From assembly GCF_023051145.1 (NCBI RefSeq), contig NZ_JALKFS010000005.1, forward strand, positions 4,109,733 through 4,173,732: 64,000 nucleotides of DNA, in the 5' to 3' direction. Of this stretch, positions 53,818-62,461 are shown one piece after another. Every line of letters starts with the position of its first letter. The stretch's first letter is position 1. The notes beneath the pieces were generated by a model. That model did no database searches and was not told the origin of the DNA. It saw only the letters and a list, made by a program, of their open reading frames with translations. Both the position numbers and the translations under genes were made by a program. This DNA is from Williamsia sp. DF01-3 (GTDB lineage: Bacteria; Actinomycetota; Actinomycetes; Mycobacteriales; Mycobacteriaceae).

Positions 53818-55080
53818 GTGAATGCATGGAACGCCCCTCACGCTCCCGCGCCCGTCGACGCCGTTGTCACCCTCCCCGGCAGCAAGTCGATCACCAACCG
53901 GGCACTGGTGCTGGCGGCGCAGGCCGACGGTCCGTCGACACTGACCGGCACACTCCGCAGCCGTGACAGCGACCTGATGCTCGATGCGCTGGCCGAGCTC
54001 GGTGTCGGGGTCGACATCGATCCCGACGATCCCGCCACCGTCACCATCACCCCCGCGCCCATGCACAGCGGAAAGGTCGATTGTGGGCTGGCCGGCACGG
54101 TCATGCGGTTTGTTCCTCCGCTGGCTGCCCAGGCGGACGGCGTCGTGGAGTTCGACGGTGACGAACAGGCCCGCAGCCGGCCGCTGCACACCATCCTCGG
54201 GGCACTCCGCGACATCGGCGTCCAGGTCGCGGACGATTCCCTCCCGTTCACCATCACCGCGACCGGTTCGGTCCGCGGGGGCGAGGTGACCATCGACGCG
54301 TCGGCGTCCTCGCAGTTCGTCTCGGGCCTGCTGCTCAGTGCGGCCCGCTTCGACAACGGACTCACGATCCTCCACGTCGGTGACCCCGTCCCGTCGACCC
54401 CCCACATCACGATGACGATCGACATGCTGGCCACAGCCGGTGTCGCGGTGGACGTCTCGACCGCGAACCGTTGGCATGTGGCGCCGGCCACGGTCCGCGC
54501 CGTCGATTGGCAGATCGAGCCCGACCTGTCGAACGCCGCGGCCTTCCTCGCCGCCGCTGCCGCCACCGGCGGCACGATCTCAGTTCCCCGGTGGCCGGTG
54601 ACGACCACCCAGCCAGGCGCGGTGATCGTCCAGATCCTCGAGGCGATGGGATGCCGCAGCCAGAACCGAGACGGCGTTCTCTCGATCACCGGACCCACTG
54701 CGCTGCAGGGTATCTCATGGGACATGAGCGCCGTCGGCGAACTGACCCCGACGGTCGCCGCACTGTGCGCCCTCGCGGAAGGACCTTCGACACTCTCCGG
54801 CATCGCCCATCTGCGGGGCCATGAGACCGACCGCCTCGCGGCATTGACCGCCGAGATCAACCGGCTGGGTGGGCGGTGCAGCGAAACCCCCGACGGTCTT
54901 GTCATCGAGCCCAGGACCCTGCACGGCGGGACCTGGCGTGCGTACGCCGATCACCGGATGGCCACCGCGGGCGCTCTTGTCGGTCTGGTCACCGAGGGCG
55001 TCTCGGTGGACGACATCGGCACCACCGCCAAGACACTCCCCGACTTCCCGGCGATGTGGGCGAGGATGATCAACGCTTGA
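53818..55080 (+). CDS. aroA: 3-phosphoshikimate 1-carboxyvinyltransferase (EPSP synthase)
   Basis: A 420-residue AroA with the substrate-loop [14 protein letters not shown], the [14 protein letters not shown] strand in place of [26 protein letters not shown] and [17 protein letters not shown] near the end. Makes EPSP in the shikimate pathway. The start is GTG ([14 protein letters not shown]). It overlaps the rsgA start by three bases. Confidence 0.93.
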   Translation: MNAWNAPHAPAPVDAVVTLPGSKSITNRALVLAAQADGPSTLTGTLRSRDSDLMLDALAELGVGVDIDPDDPATVTITPAPMHSGKVDCGLAGTVMRFVPPLAAQADGVVEFDGDEQARSRPLHTILGALRDIGVQVADDSLPFTITATGSVRGGEVTIDASASSQFVSGLLLSAARFDNGLTILHVGDPVPSTPHITMTIDMLATAGVAVDVSTANRWHVAPATVRAVDWQIEPDLSNAAAFLAAAAATGGTISVPRWPVTTTQPGAVIVQILEAMGCRSQNRDGVLSITGPTALQGISWDMSAVGELTPTVAALCALAEGPSTLSGIAHLRGHETDRLAALTAEINRLGGRCSETPDGLVIEPRTLHGGTWRAYADHRMATAGALVGLVTEGVSVDDIGTTAKTLPDFPAMWARMINA

Positions 55081-56068
55081 GCAAGCGGCAGTACGACGAG
55101 ACCGATGTCCGGGTACGCCCGGGCCGGGGCACTCGGCCACGCACCAAAACCCGTCCGACACATGAGGATGCCGAGACGGCCATGGTGGTCTCCGTGGATC
55201 GCGGACGGTGGGGATGCGTACTCGTCGACGACCCCGACACCAGAGTTGTCTGCATGCGCGCCCGCGAACTCGGCCGCACCCCCATCGTGGTCGGTGACGA
55301 CGTCTCGGTGGTGGGCGACCTGTCCGGCAAAGCGGACACCCTGGCGCGCATCGTCCGGGTGGCACCGCGACGAACTGTGTTGCGGCGCACGGCCGATGAC
55401 ACCGATCCGTACGAGCGCATCGTGGTGGCCAACGCCGAGCAACTGCTGATCGTCACCGCCCTCGCCGACCCACCGCCACGTACCGGATTCGTCGAACGAG
55501 CCCTGGCCGCAGCCTATGTCGGCGGCCTCACCCCGGTACTGTGCCTGACCAAAGGGGACCTGGCCGACCCCGAATCCTTTCGGGCGGCGTTCGCCGACCT
55601 CGACCTGCCGGTTCTGATCGCCGGGCGGGACGATCCCATCGAACCCGCGCAGGAACTGTTGCAGGGCAAGCTGACCGCCTTGATCGGGCACAGCGGCGTC
55701 GGCAAATCCACGCTCGTGAACAGACTGGTTCCCGACGCATACCGCGCAACCGCGGTGGTGTCAGGTGTGGGCAAGGGCGGCACACCTCGACACAGTCGGT
55801 GGTACTGCCGTTGCCTGGCGGCGGATGGGTGGTCGACACTCCCGGCATCCGCTCGTTCGGGCTCGCCCACATCGGCCCGGAGGACGTCATCAAGGCCTTC
55901 GACGACCTGGCCGTCGCCATCGAGGCCTGTCCCCGTGGTTGCACCCACCTCGGTCCGCCCGCGGACCCCGAATGCGCTCTGGACGCGCTCGAGGGCCAGC
56001 ACCACCGCCGCGCCATGGCTGTGCGCGAACTGCTGGCCGCGTTGAGCGTGGCCAACCACTGGGACTAG
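55077..56068 (+). pseudogene. rsgA: Ribosome-assembly GTPase RsgA, interrupted by a one-base frameshift
   Basis: Both halves are intact but in different frames. Half one (from TTG 55077) has an OB-fold, TKGDLAD (G4) and the P-loop IGHSGVGKSTLVN. Half two has the G3 DTPGIRSFGL and the zinc site CPRGCTHLGPPADPEC. They meet at about 55778: AAGGGCGGCACACC should read AAGGGCCGGCACACC to give KGRHTSTQS (switch region), so one C is missing. The GTPase assists 30S maturation. Probably functional if the base is a sequencing error. Confidence 0.82.
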
Positions 56069-57318
56069 GCGCGTAACTGCTTTGCGCGGGCCCTGCGCCG
56101 TGAACGCGCCTCGGCGAGAGCGGTTTTGAGGCCTTCCCGCTTGTCGGCGGCGAGCCGTCGACCACTGACAGCAGCGGCGCCACGCAGGCCGGCGAACTTC
56201 TTCTCGGAGGCGGTTTCCGGAGCATCGTCGGCGGTGTCGACGAGTAGACCGTCGGGCAGCGCCAGCTTGCAGATGGTCCGGAACGTCAACCAGTACTGAT
56301 TCGGCAACGACCCCGTGGTGTACGGCAGGTCGTACTTCTCGCACAGCTCGCGGATCCGGACACCGATCTCCGCGTAGCGATTCGACGGCAGATCAGGAAA
56401 GAGGTGGTGTTCGATCTGGTAGCAGAGATTGCCGCTCATGAACGCCATCGCCGGGCCGGCATTGAAATTGGCGGTGCCGAGCATCTGCCGCAGGTACCAC
56501 TGGCCGTGCGTCTCGTCGATCAACGTTTCCTCGTTGAACTTCTCGGCGCCATCGGGGAAGTGACCACAGAAGATGACAAGGTACGCCCAGAAGTTACGAA
56601 CCAGGTTGGCCGTCAGATTGGCGGTGAGGGTACGACGAGCAGCCTTGCCCGACAGCAGCGGGAAGATCACATAGTCCTTGGCCAGCTGCTTGGCGACCTT
56701 CTTCGAGAAGTCCTTGATCTGCGGGACCGCAATCTCTTTCGGCTTGTTCCCCGCCAGGTACTCGCGGATCTCCAAGTCGTGCAGACCGATTCCCCACTCG
56801 AAGGTGGCAGCGAGGAACAGGTTGATGAACGGTTGGGGCAGGTGCTTCCACTGCCAAGGTTCGTCGCGCGTCACTCGCAGCACCCGGTAGCCCACGTCGT
56901 GATCCATGCCGACAACATTCGTGTACTTGTGATGGATGTAGTTGTGCGAGTGCTTCCAGTGGGTCGAAGCGCACACCATGTCCCACTCCCACGACGTGGA
57001 GTGCACCTCCGGGTCGTTCATCCAATCCCATTGGCCGTGCATGACATTGTGGCCGAGTTCCATGTTCTCGATGATCTTGGCGACCGAGAGCATGGCCGTT
57101 CCGCCGAGCCACAGCAGCCGGTTGCGGCTTCCCAGCAGTGCCAGCCGACCGCCGACCTCCAGGAATCGCTGTGCGGCGATGGTGCGCCGCAGATACTTGG
57201 CATCGCGCTCGCCGCGGTCGGATTCGATCTCGCGTCGCAGTGCATCGAGCTCGTTGCCGAGTGCCTCGACGTCGGCTTCGGTCAGATGCGCATACGCGTT
57301 GATGTCAGTGATTGCCAT
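56065..57318 (-). CDS. desA3: Acyl-CoA Delta9 desaturase, DesA3-like (copy 1)
   Basis: A 417-residue membrane desaturase. The three histidine boxes are HNVMH (in ELGHNVMHGQWDWMN), HSHNYIHH and QIEHH (in YQIEHHLFPDLP), as required for the di-iron site. The N-terminal MAITDINAYAHLTEADVEALG is typical of actinobacterial DesA3. It converts stearoyl-CoA to oleoyl-CoA using electrons from the reductase encoded at 60684. ATG 57318 is chosen for agreement with copy 2. Overlaps rsgA by four bases at the 3' ends. Confidence 0.9.
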   Translation of the reverse strand: MAITDINAYAHLTEADVEALGNELDALRREIESDRGERDAKYLRRTIAAQRFLEVGGRLALLGSRNRLLWLGGTAMLSVAKIIENMELGHNVMHGQWDWMNDPEVHSTSWEWDMVCASTHWKHSHNYIHHKYTNVVGMDHDVGYRVLRVTRDEPWQWKHLPQPFINLFLAATFEWGIGLHDLEIREYLAGNKPKEIAVPQIKDFSKKVAKQLAKDYVIFPLLSGKAARRTLTANLTANLVRNFWAYLVIFCGHFPDGAEKFNEETLIDETHGQWYLRQMLGTANFNAGPAMAFMSGNLCYQIEHHLFPDLPSNRYAEIGVRIRELCEKYDLPYTTGSLPNQYWLTFRTICKLALPDGLLVDTADDAPETASEKKFAGLRGAAAVSGRRLAADKREGLKTALAEARSRRRARAKQLRA

Positions 57319-57425
57319 CGCGCCTTGTAACTCCTTGTCGGCGTTGTCCACCGGATGAAGCCGGCGTGGACTGGTGGTGTTCCACCATTGTCCACGCCGG
57401 GGTTGTCGGGGGCGACCCGGTACGT

Positions 57426-58727
57426 TCAGGCAGCCCTGACGCCGTCGGTCTGAGTGCGTTTACGGATGGAGATCACCGGTGAACGGCGACCGCGAAGACT
57501 GTTGATCGCACTGCGCAATCCACGGCGGCGGCCTGTAGCCGGGTCGATCTCGGCGACGAGTCGCTGCTCGGGATGCGACTTGAAGCGTCGTTCGGACGCC
57601 GTTTCAGGTGCGTCGTCGGTGGTCGCCTTGAGGTACTTGTTCGGTAGCGACAGTTTGGCGATGGTGCGCCAGGACTTCGCGTACTGCACCAGGAACGGGC
57701 CCGTGGTGTACGGCAGGTCGTACTTCTCGCACAGTTCGCGAACCCGTACGGAGATCTCCGCGAGCCGGTTGCTCGGCAGATCGGGGAACAGGTGGTGCTC
57801 GATCTGGTAGCAGAGATTGCCGCTCATGAAGGCGAGGGGTTTGCCCGCATGGAAGTTGGCGCTGCCCAGCATCTGCCGCAAGTACCACTGCGCCTGGGTC
57901 TCGTTCTCCATGTCCTGCTTGGTGAACTTCTCTGCCCCATCGGGAAAGTGACCGCAGAAGATCACTGCGTTGGTCCAGATGTTGCGGATGGTGTTGCCGG
58001 CGAGCGTGGCGGTCATCGCCCGTCCCCAGCTCGTCCACGAGCGGTTGGCCGCGCCGGCCAGCGCCGGGTACACGACGTAGTCCTTGCTGATCTGCCGGCC
58101 CACCTTGATGCCGACGTCTTTGAGGTCCTTCTTGAACTCGTCGGGGTTGGGGTGTTTGCCCGCGGCGACACGGCCGAGTTCGAGGTGCTGGACGGCGACG
58201 CCGTACTGGAAGAACAGCATGAGGAGCGTGTTGTAGGCCAGGTTGCCCAGGTTGAACGGCTTCCACCGCTGATCCCGGGTCACACGGATCAATCCGTAGC
58301 CCACATCGTCGTCCATCCCCAGCACGTTTGTGTACTTGTGGTGGATGAAGTTGTGCGTGTGCTTCCAGTGGGCGGATGGACCGGTGTTGTCCCATTCCCA
58401 ACTGGTCGAGTGCACTTCCGGATCGTTCATCCAGTCCCATTGACCGTGCATCACGTTGTGGCCGAGTTCCATGTTCTCGACGATCTTGGAGACGCCCAGG
58501 GCGCCGGCACCGAGTGCCCACAGCTTGCGATCGCGGGCGCCGAACAGCAGCGCGCGGCCCGTCAGCTCCATGCCGCGCTGGAAACGAATGGTGTTGCGGA
58601 GGTACTTGGCGTCCTTCTCGCCACGGACGGATTCGATGTCGCGACGGATCGCATCGAGTTCCGCGCCGAGCGCTTCGACATCGGCGTCGGTCAGGTGGGC
58701 GTACTCGGGGATGTCAGCTATTGCCAT
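57426..58727 (-). CDS. Acyl-CoA Delta9 desaturase, DesA3-like (copy 2)
   Basis: A 433-residue paralogue of the downstream gene, with the same histidine boxes (HNVMH, HTHNFIHH, QIEHH) and a matching N-terminus MAIADIPEYAHLTDADVEALG. It differs mainly in the middle (FQYGVAVQHLELG region) and in a longer arginine-rich tail. The pair is a tandem duplication about 108 bp apart in one transcription unit. The promoter region carries the palindromic operator at 58784-58818. An alternative start is ATG 58736, three codons earlier, too close to the ribosome site AGAGAGG. Confidence 0.9.
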   Translation of the reverse strand: MAIADIPEYAHLTDADVEALGAELDAIRRDIESVRGEKDAKYLRNTIRFQRGMELTGRALLFGARDRKLWALGAGALGVSKIVENMELGHNVMHGQWDWMNDPEVHSTSWEWDNTGPSAHWKHTHNFIHHKYTNVLGMDDDVGYGLIRVTRDQRWKPFNLGNLAYNTLLMLFFQYGVAVQHLELGRVAAGKHPNPDEFKKDLKDVGIKVGRQISKDYVVYPALAGAANRSWTSWGRAMTATLAGNTIRNIWTNAVIFCGHFPDGAEKFTKQDMENETQAQWYLRQMLGSANFHAGKPLAFMSGNLCYQIEHHLFPDLPSNRLAEISVRVRELCEKYDLPYTTGPFLVQYAKSWRTIAKLSLPNKYLKATTDDAPETASERRFKSHPEQRLVAEIDPATGRRRGLRSAINSLRGRRSPVISIRKRTQTDGVRAA

Positions 58728-58783
58728 CTGGGTCATACCTCTCTTCTCGAAGATTGGGGGAGGCCGAACCGGATCGAGAGAGC

Positions 58784-58818
58784 AACCTACGGGAACGTAA
58801 CTTACGCAATCGTAGGTT
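58784..58818. promoter_or_regulatory. Palindromic operator upstream of the tandem desaturases
   Basis: AACCTACG-GGAA-CGTAACTTACG-CAAT-CGTAGGTT: four CnTACG/CGTAnG half-sites forming two adjoining palindromes, with CTTACG-CAAT-CGTAGG the best. The related CTTACG-CAAC-CGTAGG occurs at 61852-61867 upstream of the desaturase reductase. Typical of a TetR-family dimer-of-dimers. Confidence 0.7.
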
Positions 58819-58894
58819 CCGATCCCGAGGCTGTCCAGTGCGGTGAGACTCAGGTCACGCAGGCGCAAATACCCGGAACGCGGCGATGGCGGGC

Positions 58895-58900
58895 TATAGT
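58895..58900 (+). promoter_or_regulatory. Predicted -10 element for the DEAD-box helicase leader
   Basis: TATAGT at 58895-58900, with a weak -35. It implies a leader of about 235 nt that contains the 30-codon frame at 58977-59069. Confidence 0.4.
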
Positions 58901-58976
58901 TGACGGGTACTCCGCGCCATATGCGCGGAACCGTCGTGGAACTGCTTCCTCGCACCGTCGCACCCGAAGAGATTCG

Positions 58977-59069
58977 ATGCGCAACATGTGCGAGTTGATC
59001 AACCCCACCGAGCTTTCACACGGCGATCGTTACTGCCCACCGAATGGTGGCCGAGATATTCGGCCCTGA
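58977..59069 (+). CDS. Possible upstream ORF, 30 codons, before the DEAD-box helicase gene
   Basis: ATG 58977 to TGA, reading MRNMCELINPTELSHGDRYC and ending GGRDIRP, with a weak GAAGAGATT upstream. It could be a leader peptide for the helicase gene 74 bp downstream. No similarity recognised; may not be translated. Confidence 0.3.
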   Translation: MRNMCELINPTELSHGDRYCPPNGGRDIRP

Positions 59070-59142
59070 TCAGCGGCAGTCGCGCCAACCAGCGGTGAAT
59101 CGAGCTCGGAGCACCGCGTAACACGGAAAACGTGATCTTTTG

Positions 59143-60573
59143 ATGACTTCTGTATCCAGTCCTGCCTCAACGACTTTCGCCGACCTCGGCGTTCCCCCGC
59201 GCCTGGTCAAGGTGCTCACCGCCGGCGGCATCACCGCCCCGTTCCCCATCCAGGCCGACACGCTGCCCGACAGTCTCTCCGGTCGCGACGTACTCGGTCG
59301 CGGAAAGACGGGTAGTGGCAAGACCCTCGCTTTCGCCATTCCGCTGGTCGCCCGTCTGTCTGCGGGAAGCCCCGCAGGAGCCGGCCGCCCCCGCGGACTG
59401 ATCCTGGCGCCCACCCGCGAACTGGCGACCCAGATCACCGCTGTCGTGCAGCCGATGGCCTCGGCCCTCGGACTCACCGTGACGACCATTTTCGGTGGCG
59501 TACCGCAGGGTCGTCAGGCCTCCGCGTTGCGCGCCGGAGTGGACATCGTCGTGGCCTGCCCGGGCCGCCTCGAAGACCTCATGCGCCAGCGTCTGGTCCG
59601 TCTGGACCGCGTCGAAATCTCCATCCTCGACGAGGCCGACCACATGGCCGACCTCGGTTTCCTCCCCGGCGTCACCCGCATCCTCACCGCCACCCCCGAG
59701 GGCGGACAGCGACTGCTGTTCTCGGCCACCCTCGACAACGGTGTCGACAAGCTGGTCAAGCGTTTCCTGAACCAGCCGGTCATGCACTCGGTCGACGAGG
59801 CCACCTCGCACGTATCCGCGATGACCCACCACATCTTCGAGGTCTCCGGGCAGGACTCCAAGAAGGGCGTCGTCTTCGCACTCGCCTCAGGGCGTGGTCG
59901 CCGGATCCTGTTCATGCGCACCAAGCATCAGGCCCGCAAGCTCGCCAAACAGCTGACCGACGCCGGCATTCCCAGCGTCGACCTTCACGGCAACCTGTCG
60001 CAGGGTGCTCGTGACCGCAACCTGCTCGCCTTCTCCAGCGGTAAGGCCCGTGTGCTCGTCGCCACCGACGTCGCGGCACGCGGCGTGCACGTGGACGACG
60101 TCGAATTGGTTGTGCACGTGGATCCGCCCACCGAGCACAAGGCATACCTCCACCGTTCGGGCCGTACGGCTCGCGCAGGCAGTGCCGGCGACGTGGTGAC
60201 CCTGACCCTTCCTGAACAGCGTCGCGACATGTCGCAATTGCTGCGCAAGGCGGCGATCAAGGCCACCCCGATCCGGGTGACCGCCGATTCCGAGCAGCTC
60301 AAGACCCTCGTCGGCGAACCGGCCGACCTGGTTGCGCCGCCTGCCGTGAGCAACGTGCCGAACCGGACCGCCAAGGCGCCGGGCAGCCGCTCGGCCGGAT
60401 CACGTCGTCCTCGCCCCACCGCCAACGGCTCCGCGCCGTATGAGGGTCGTGGCCGTGGACAGAGCGCACGGTCCGAGGGTGGCCGCGCAGAGAACGGCCG
60501 CACCCGCGGCCACACCGGCCAGGGCGGCAGCCGTCGCACCAGCACCTCCAGCCGGACCGGGTCCGCGCGCTAG
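59143..60573 (+). CDS. DEAD-box RNA helicase (second copy, RhlE/DeaD-like)
   Basis: A 476-residue DEAD-box protein: FADLGVPPRLVKVL...FPIQ, GKTGSGKT, APTRELA, ILDEADHMADLGF, LFSATLDN, TDVAARGVHVDD, HRSGRTARAGSAG. The tail is basic and RG/RS-rich. Start ATG 59143; the codon before it is TTG. It differs clearly from the helicase at 40198, notably in DEADH and HRSGRT. Function in RNA remodelling or cold adaptation is expected, but no specific role is shown. Confidence 0.9.
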   Translation: MTSVSSPASTTFADLGVPPRLVKVLTAGGITAPFPIQADTLPDSLSGRDVLGRGKTGSGKTLAFAIPLVARLSAGSPAGAGRPRGLILAPTRELATQITAVVQPMASALGLTVTTIFGGVPQGRQASALRAGVDIVVACPGRLEDLMRQRLVRLDRVEISILDEADHMADLGFLPGVTRILTATPEGGQRLLFSATLDNGVDKLVKRFLNQPVMHSVDEATSHVSAMTHHIFEVSGQDSKKGVVFALASGRGRRILFMRTKHQARKLAKQLTDAGIPSVDLHGNLSQGARDRNLLAFSSGKARVLVATDVAARGVHVDDVELVVHVDPPTEHKAYLHRSGRTARAGSAGDVVTLTLPEQRRDMSQLLRKAAIKATPIRVTADSEQLKTLVGEPADLVAPPAVSNVPNRTAKAPGSRSAGSRRPRPTANGSAPYEGRGRGQSARSEGGRAENGRTRGHTGQGGSRRTSTSSRTGSAR

Positions 60574-60589
60574 AGGCTCACCGCACTTC

Positions 60590-60668
60590 CCGACCCCCGA
60601 TGATGTGCCCTTCTGGCGAACAAACCTCCAGGTGAGTTCCGCCAGAACAGCACATCATCGGGGGTCGG
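60590..60668. repeat. Nested long inverted repeat between convergent genes
   Basis: Perfect 19-bp arms CCGACCCCCGATGATGTGC (60590-60608) and GCACATCATCGGGGGTCGG (60650-60668), with an internal stem TTCTGGCG (60611-60618) / CGCCAGAA (60640-60647). Same architecture as 24412-24492. It lies between the DEAD-box gene and the convergent reductase gene, and may act as a terminator. Confidence 0.85.
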
Positions 60669-60683
60669 TGTGCGTTCTACGGG

Positions 60684-61805
60684 TCAGACCTCGAGGGTGC
60701 AATCCCCCGCCGCGACGCTGACGCAGGTCTGAACTCGTTCTCCCTCTACGTGCTCGGCGCCGCTGCGCAGATCTCGCACGCAACCCTTTTCGAGCATCAC
60801 CACACAGCTCTGGCAGATACCCATTCGACAGCCGAACGGCATCTGCACGCCCGCATCCTCACCGGCCGTCATCAGTGTGGTGGCACCGTCCACGGTCGCC
60901 GTCTTACCGGTGCGAGAAAACGTCACCGTGCCACCCTCGGCACCGACCTCGCCACGCTCCAACGCGAACCGCTCGATGTGCAGGTGGTCCCGCAGACCCG
61001 CCTGGGTCCACTTGTGGGTCAGCGAATCCAGCAGAGCGGCCGGACCGCAGGCCCAGGTCTGGCGGGACGCCCAATCCGGGCACAGATCGTCGAGACGCTC
61101 GATGTCCACCTTGCCCTCGCTGCGGGTGAACTGGATATGGGCGCCGAGCAGTCCGCTCGCCCGCATCGATTCGAGTTCGGGGCCGAACATCAGGTCATCC
61201 GCCGTCGGCACGGAATGGATCAGCCGCACATCGGTGTGCTGGTGGCGCGACTCCATCGTGCGCAGCATCGACATGATCGGGGTGATGCCGCTGCCGGCGG
61301 TCACGAACAGCAGCTTCTCGGGCAGGTCGGCGGGAAGGACGAACTCACCCTGGGGTGGCGCGAGCCGGACCACAGTGCCCGGCGCCAGGCCCCGAACCAG
61401 GTGCCCGGAGAGGAAACCCTCGGCCATCGCCTTGACGGTGATCGTGACCACCCGGCTTCGGGCACCGCCCGAGGTCTGCGGCACCGACGTCAGAGAATAC
61501 GAACGCCAGGTCCAGCGACCCTCGACGAGCACCCCGATCCCCATGTACTGCCCAGGAAGGTAGTTGAACGAGAATCCCCAGCCCGGCTTGATGACGATGG
61601 TGGCCGAGTCCGGCGTCTCCGGCCGGACCTCCACGATCTTGCCGCGCAGCTCACGCGCTGACCACAGTGGGTTCGCGAGGTGCAGATAGTCGTCCGGCAA
61701 CAACGGGGTGGTGATCCTTGCCGCCACCGCTCGGACGGTGTTGGCCGCCCGGTTGCTGCTGGCGATGCCCCGCACCGGTGCCTCGAAACGTTCTCGCCAA
61801 CCCAT
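60684..61805 (-). CDS. Flavin/NAD(P)H reductase with C-terminal [2Fe-2S] ferredoxin (Rv3230c-like), desaturase electron donor
   Basis: A 373-residue FNR-type protein. FAD motif WRSYSLTS, nucleotide motif [25 protein letters not shown], and a plant-type [2Fe-2S] centre in CRMGICQSC with a fourth Cys in VQTCVSV. Rv3230c supplies electrons to DesA3 for Delta9 desaturation (established). ATG 61805 (MGWRERFEA) is preferred because GGAGG lies eight bases before it; the ATG five codons earlier would contain that site. Shared operator with the desaturases at 61852-61867. Confidence 0.92.
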   Translation of the reverse strand: MGWRERFEAPVRGIASSNRAANTVRAVAARITTPLLPDDYLHLANPLWSARELRGKIVEVRPETPDSATIVIKPGWGFSFNYLPGQYMGIGVLVEGRWTWRSYSLTSVPQTSGGARSRVVTITVKAMAEGFLSGHLVRGLAPGTVVRLAPPQGEFVLPADLPEKLLFVTAGSGITPIMSMLRTMESRHQHTDVRLIHSVPTADDLMFGPELESMRASGLLGAHIQFTRSEGKVDIERLDDLCPDWASRQTWACGPAALLDSLTHKWTQAGLRDHLHIERFALERGEVGAEGGTVTFSRTGKTATVDGATTLMTAGEDAGVQMPFGCRMGICQSCVVMLEKGCVRDLRSGAEHVEGERVQTCVSVAAGDCTLEV

Positions 61806-61851
61806 CTGAAGTGCCTCCATTCGACTGCCGCCGTCAATTCTCGGGCGCTAA

Positions 61852-61867
61852 CTTACGCAACCGTAGG
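61852..61867. promoter_or_regulatory. Operator-like palindrome upstream of the desaturase reductase
   Basis: CTTACG-CAAC-CGTAGG, followed by TTACG; nearly identical to the palindrome at 58801-58816 upstream of the desaturases. Confidence 0.7.
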
Positions 61868-61910
61868 TTACGCGTCGAACGGGCGCACAGGGAGGTCGGC
61901 GCGAGCGCGC

Positions 61911-62432
61911 CTAGAGCAGCTCCAGCAGGAACGGAAGCTCTTGCGTTGCATACCAACCCAGGTCGAAATCTTCGACATCGCCGATCGCCAGCTCGGAGTC
62001 CTCGTCGCCGAGGTCGGCCGAGTCCACCAACCCGGCAGCCCGGACCACCTTGTCCTCGGCTTCACCACCGTCGATGAGGACAGACGCGATCGCCGAGCGG
62101 TCCACCACCGGTGGCACCTTGATCACTGCCACGTCGAGGTCGGGCCGCAATGTCACCTCGTCGACGTCGGCGGCGATCACCACACGCCTGGCGGGTAGCT
62201 GGGCCTGTCCGTCTTCGTCGGACCGATCGTCGTCCTCTGCTGCCAGCAACCGCAGCGACGCCCTGGCTGCCTCACGGATGGCCGCTTCGGCGAGTTCCTC
62301 GTCGTCACCGTCGTGATACGACTCTCGCAGCGCCGGGGTCAGCGCGAATGCCGTACCGCCGACCGGCCGGAACTCACCGGACTGGTTGAGTTCGAACAGC
62401 ATCGACAACGTGGCGGGCAAATAGATTCTCAT
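61911..62432 (-). CDS. DUF6912-type small protein (Rv3231c-like)
   Basis: A 173-residue acidic protein: RIYLPATLSMLFELNQSGEF, REAARASLRLLAAEDDD, RRVVIAADVDEV and DSELAIGDVEDFDLGWYATQ. The position matches Rv3231c. No catalytic motif or membrane span. Start ATG with AAAGG five bases upstream. Function unknown. Confidence 0.75.
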   Translation of the reverse strand: MRIYLPATLSMLFELNQSGEFRPVGGTAFALTPALRESYHDGDDEELAEAAIREAARASLRLLAAEDDDRSDEDGQAQLPARRVVIAADVDEVTLRPDLDVAVIKVPPVVDRSAIASVLIDGGEAEDKVVRAAGLVDSADLGDEDSELAIGDVEDFDLGWYATQELPFLLELL

Positions 62433-62461
62433 GTGACCTTTCTCGAGGGACCGGCACGGGC

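Noticed and set aside
58792-58819. GGAAC...GTT at SigH-like spacing in the desaturase operator
   Set aside because: Spacing is 19, it is palindromic so it reads the same on both strands, and it is fully explained by the operator repeats.
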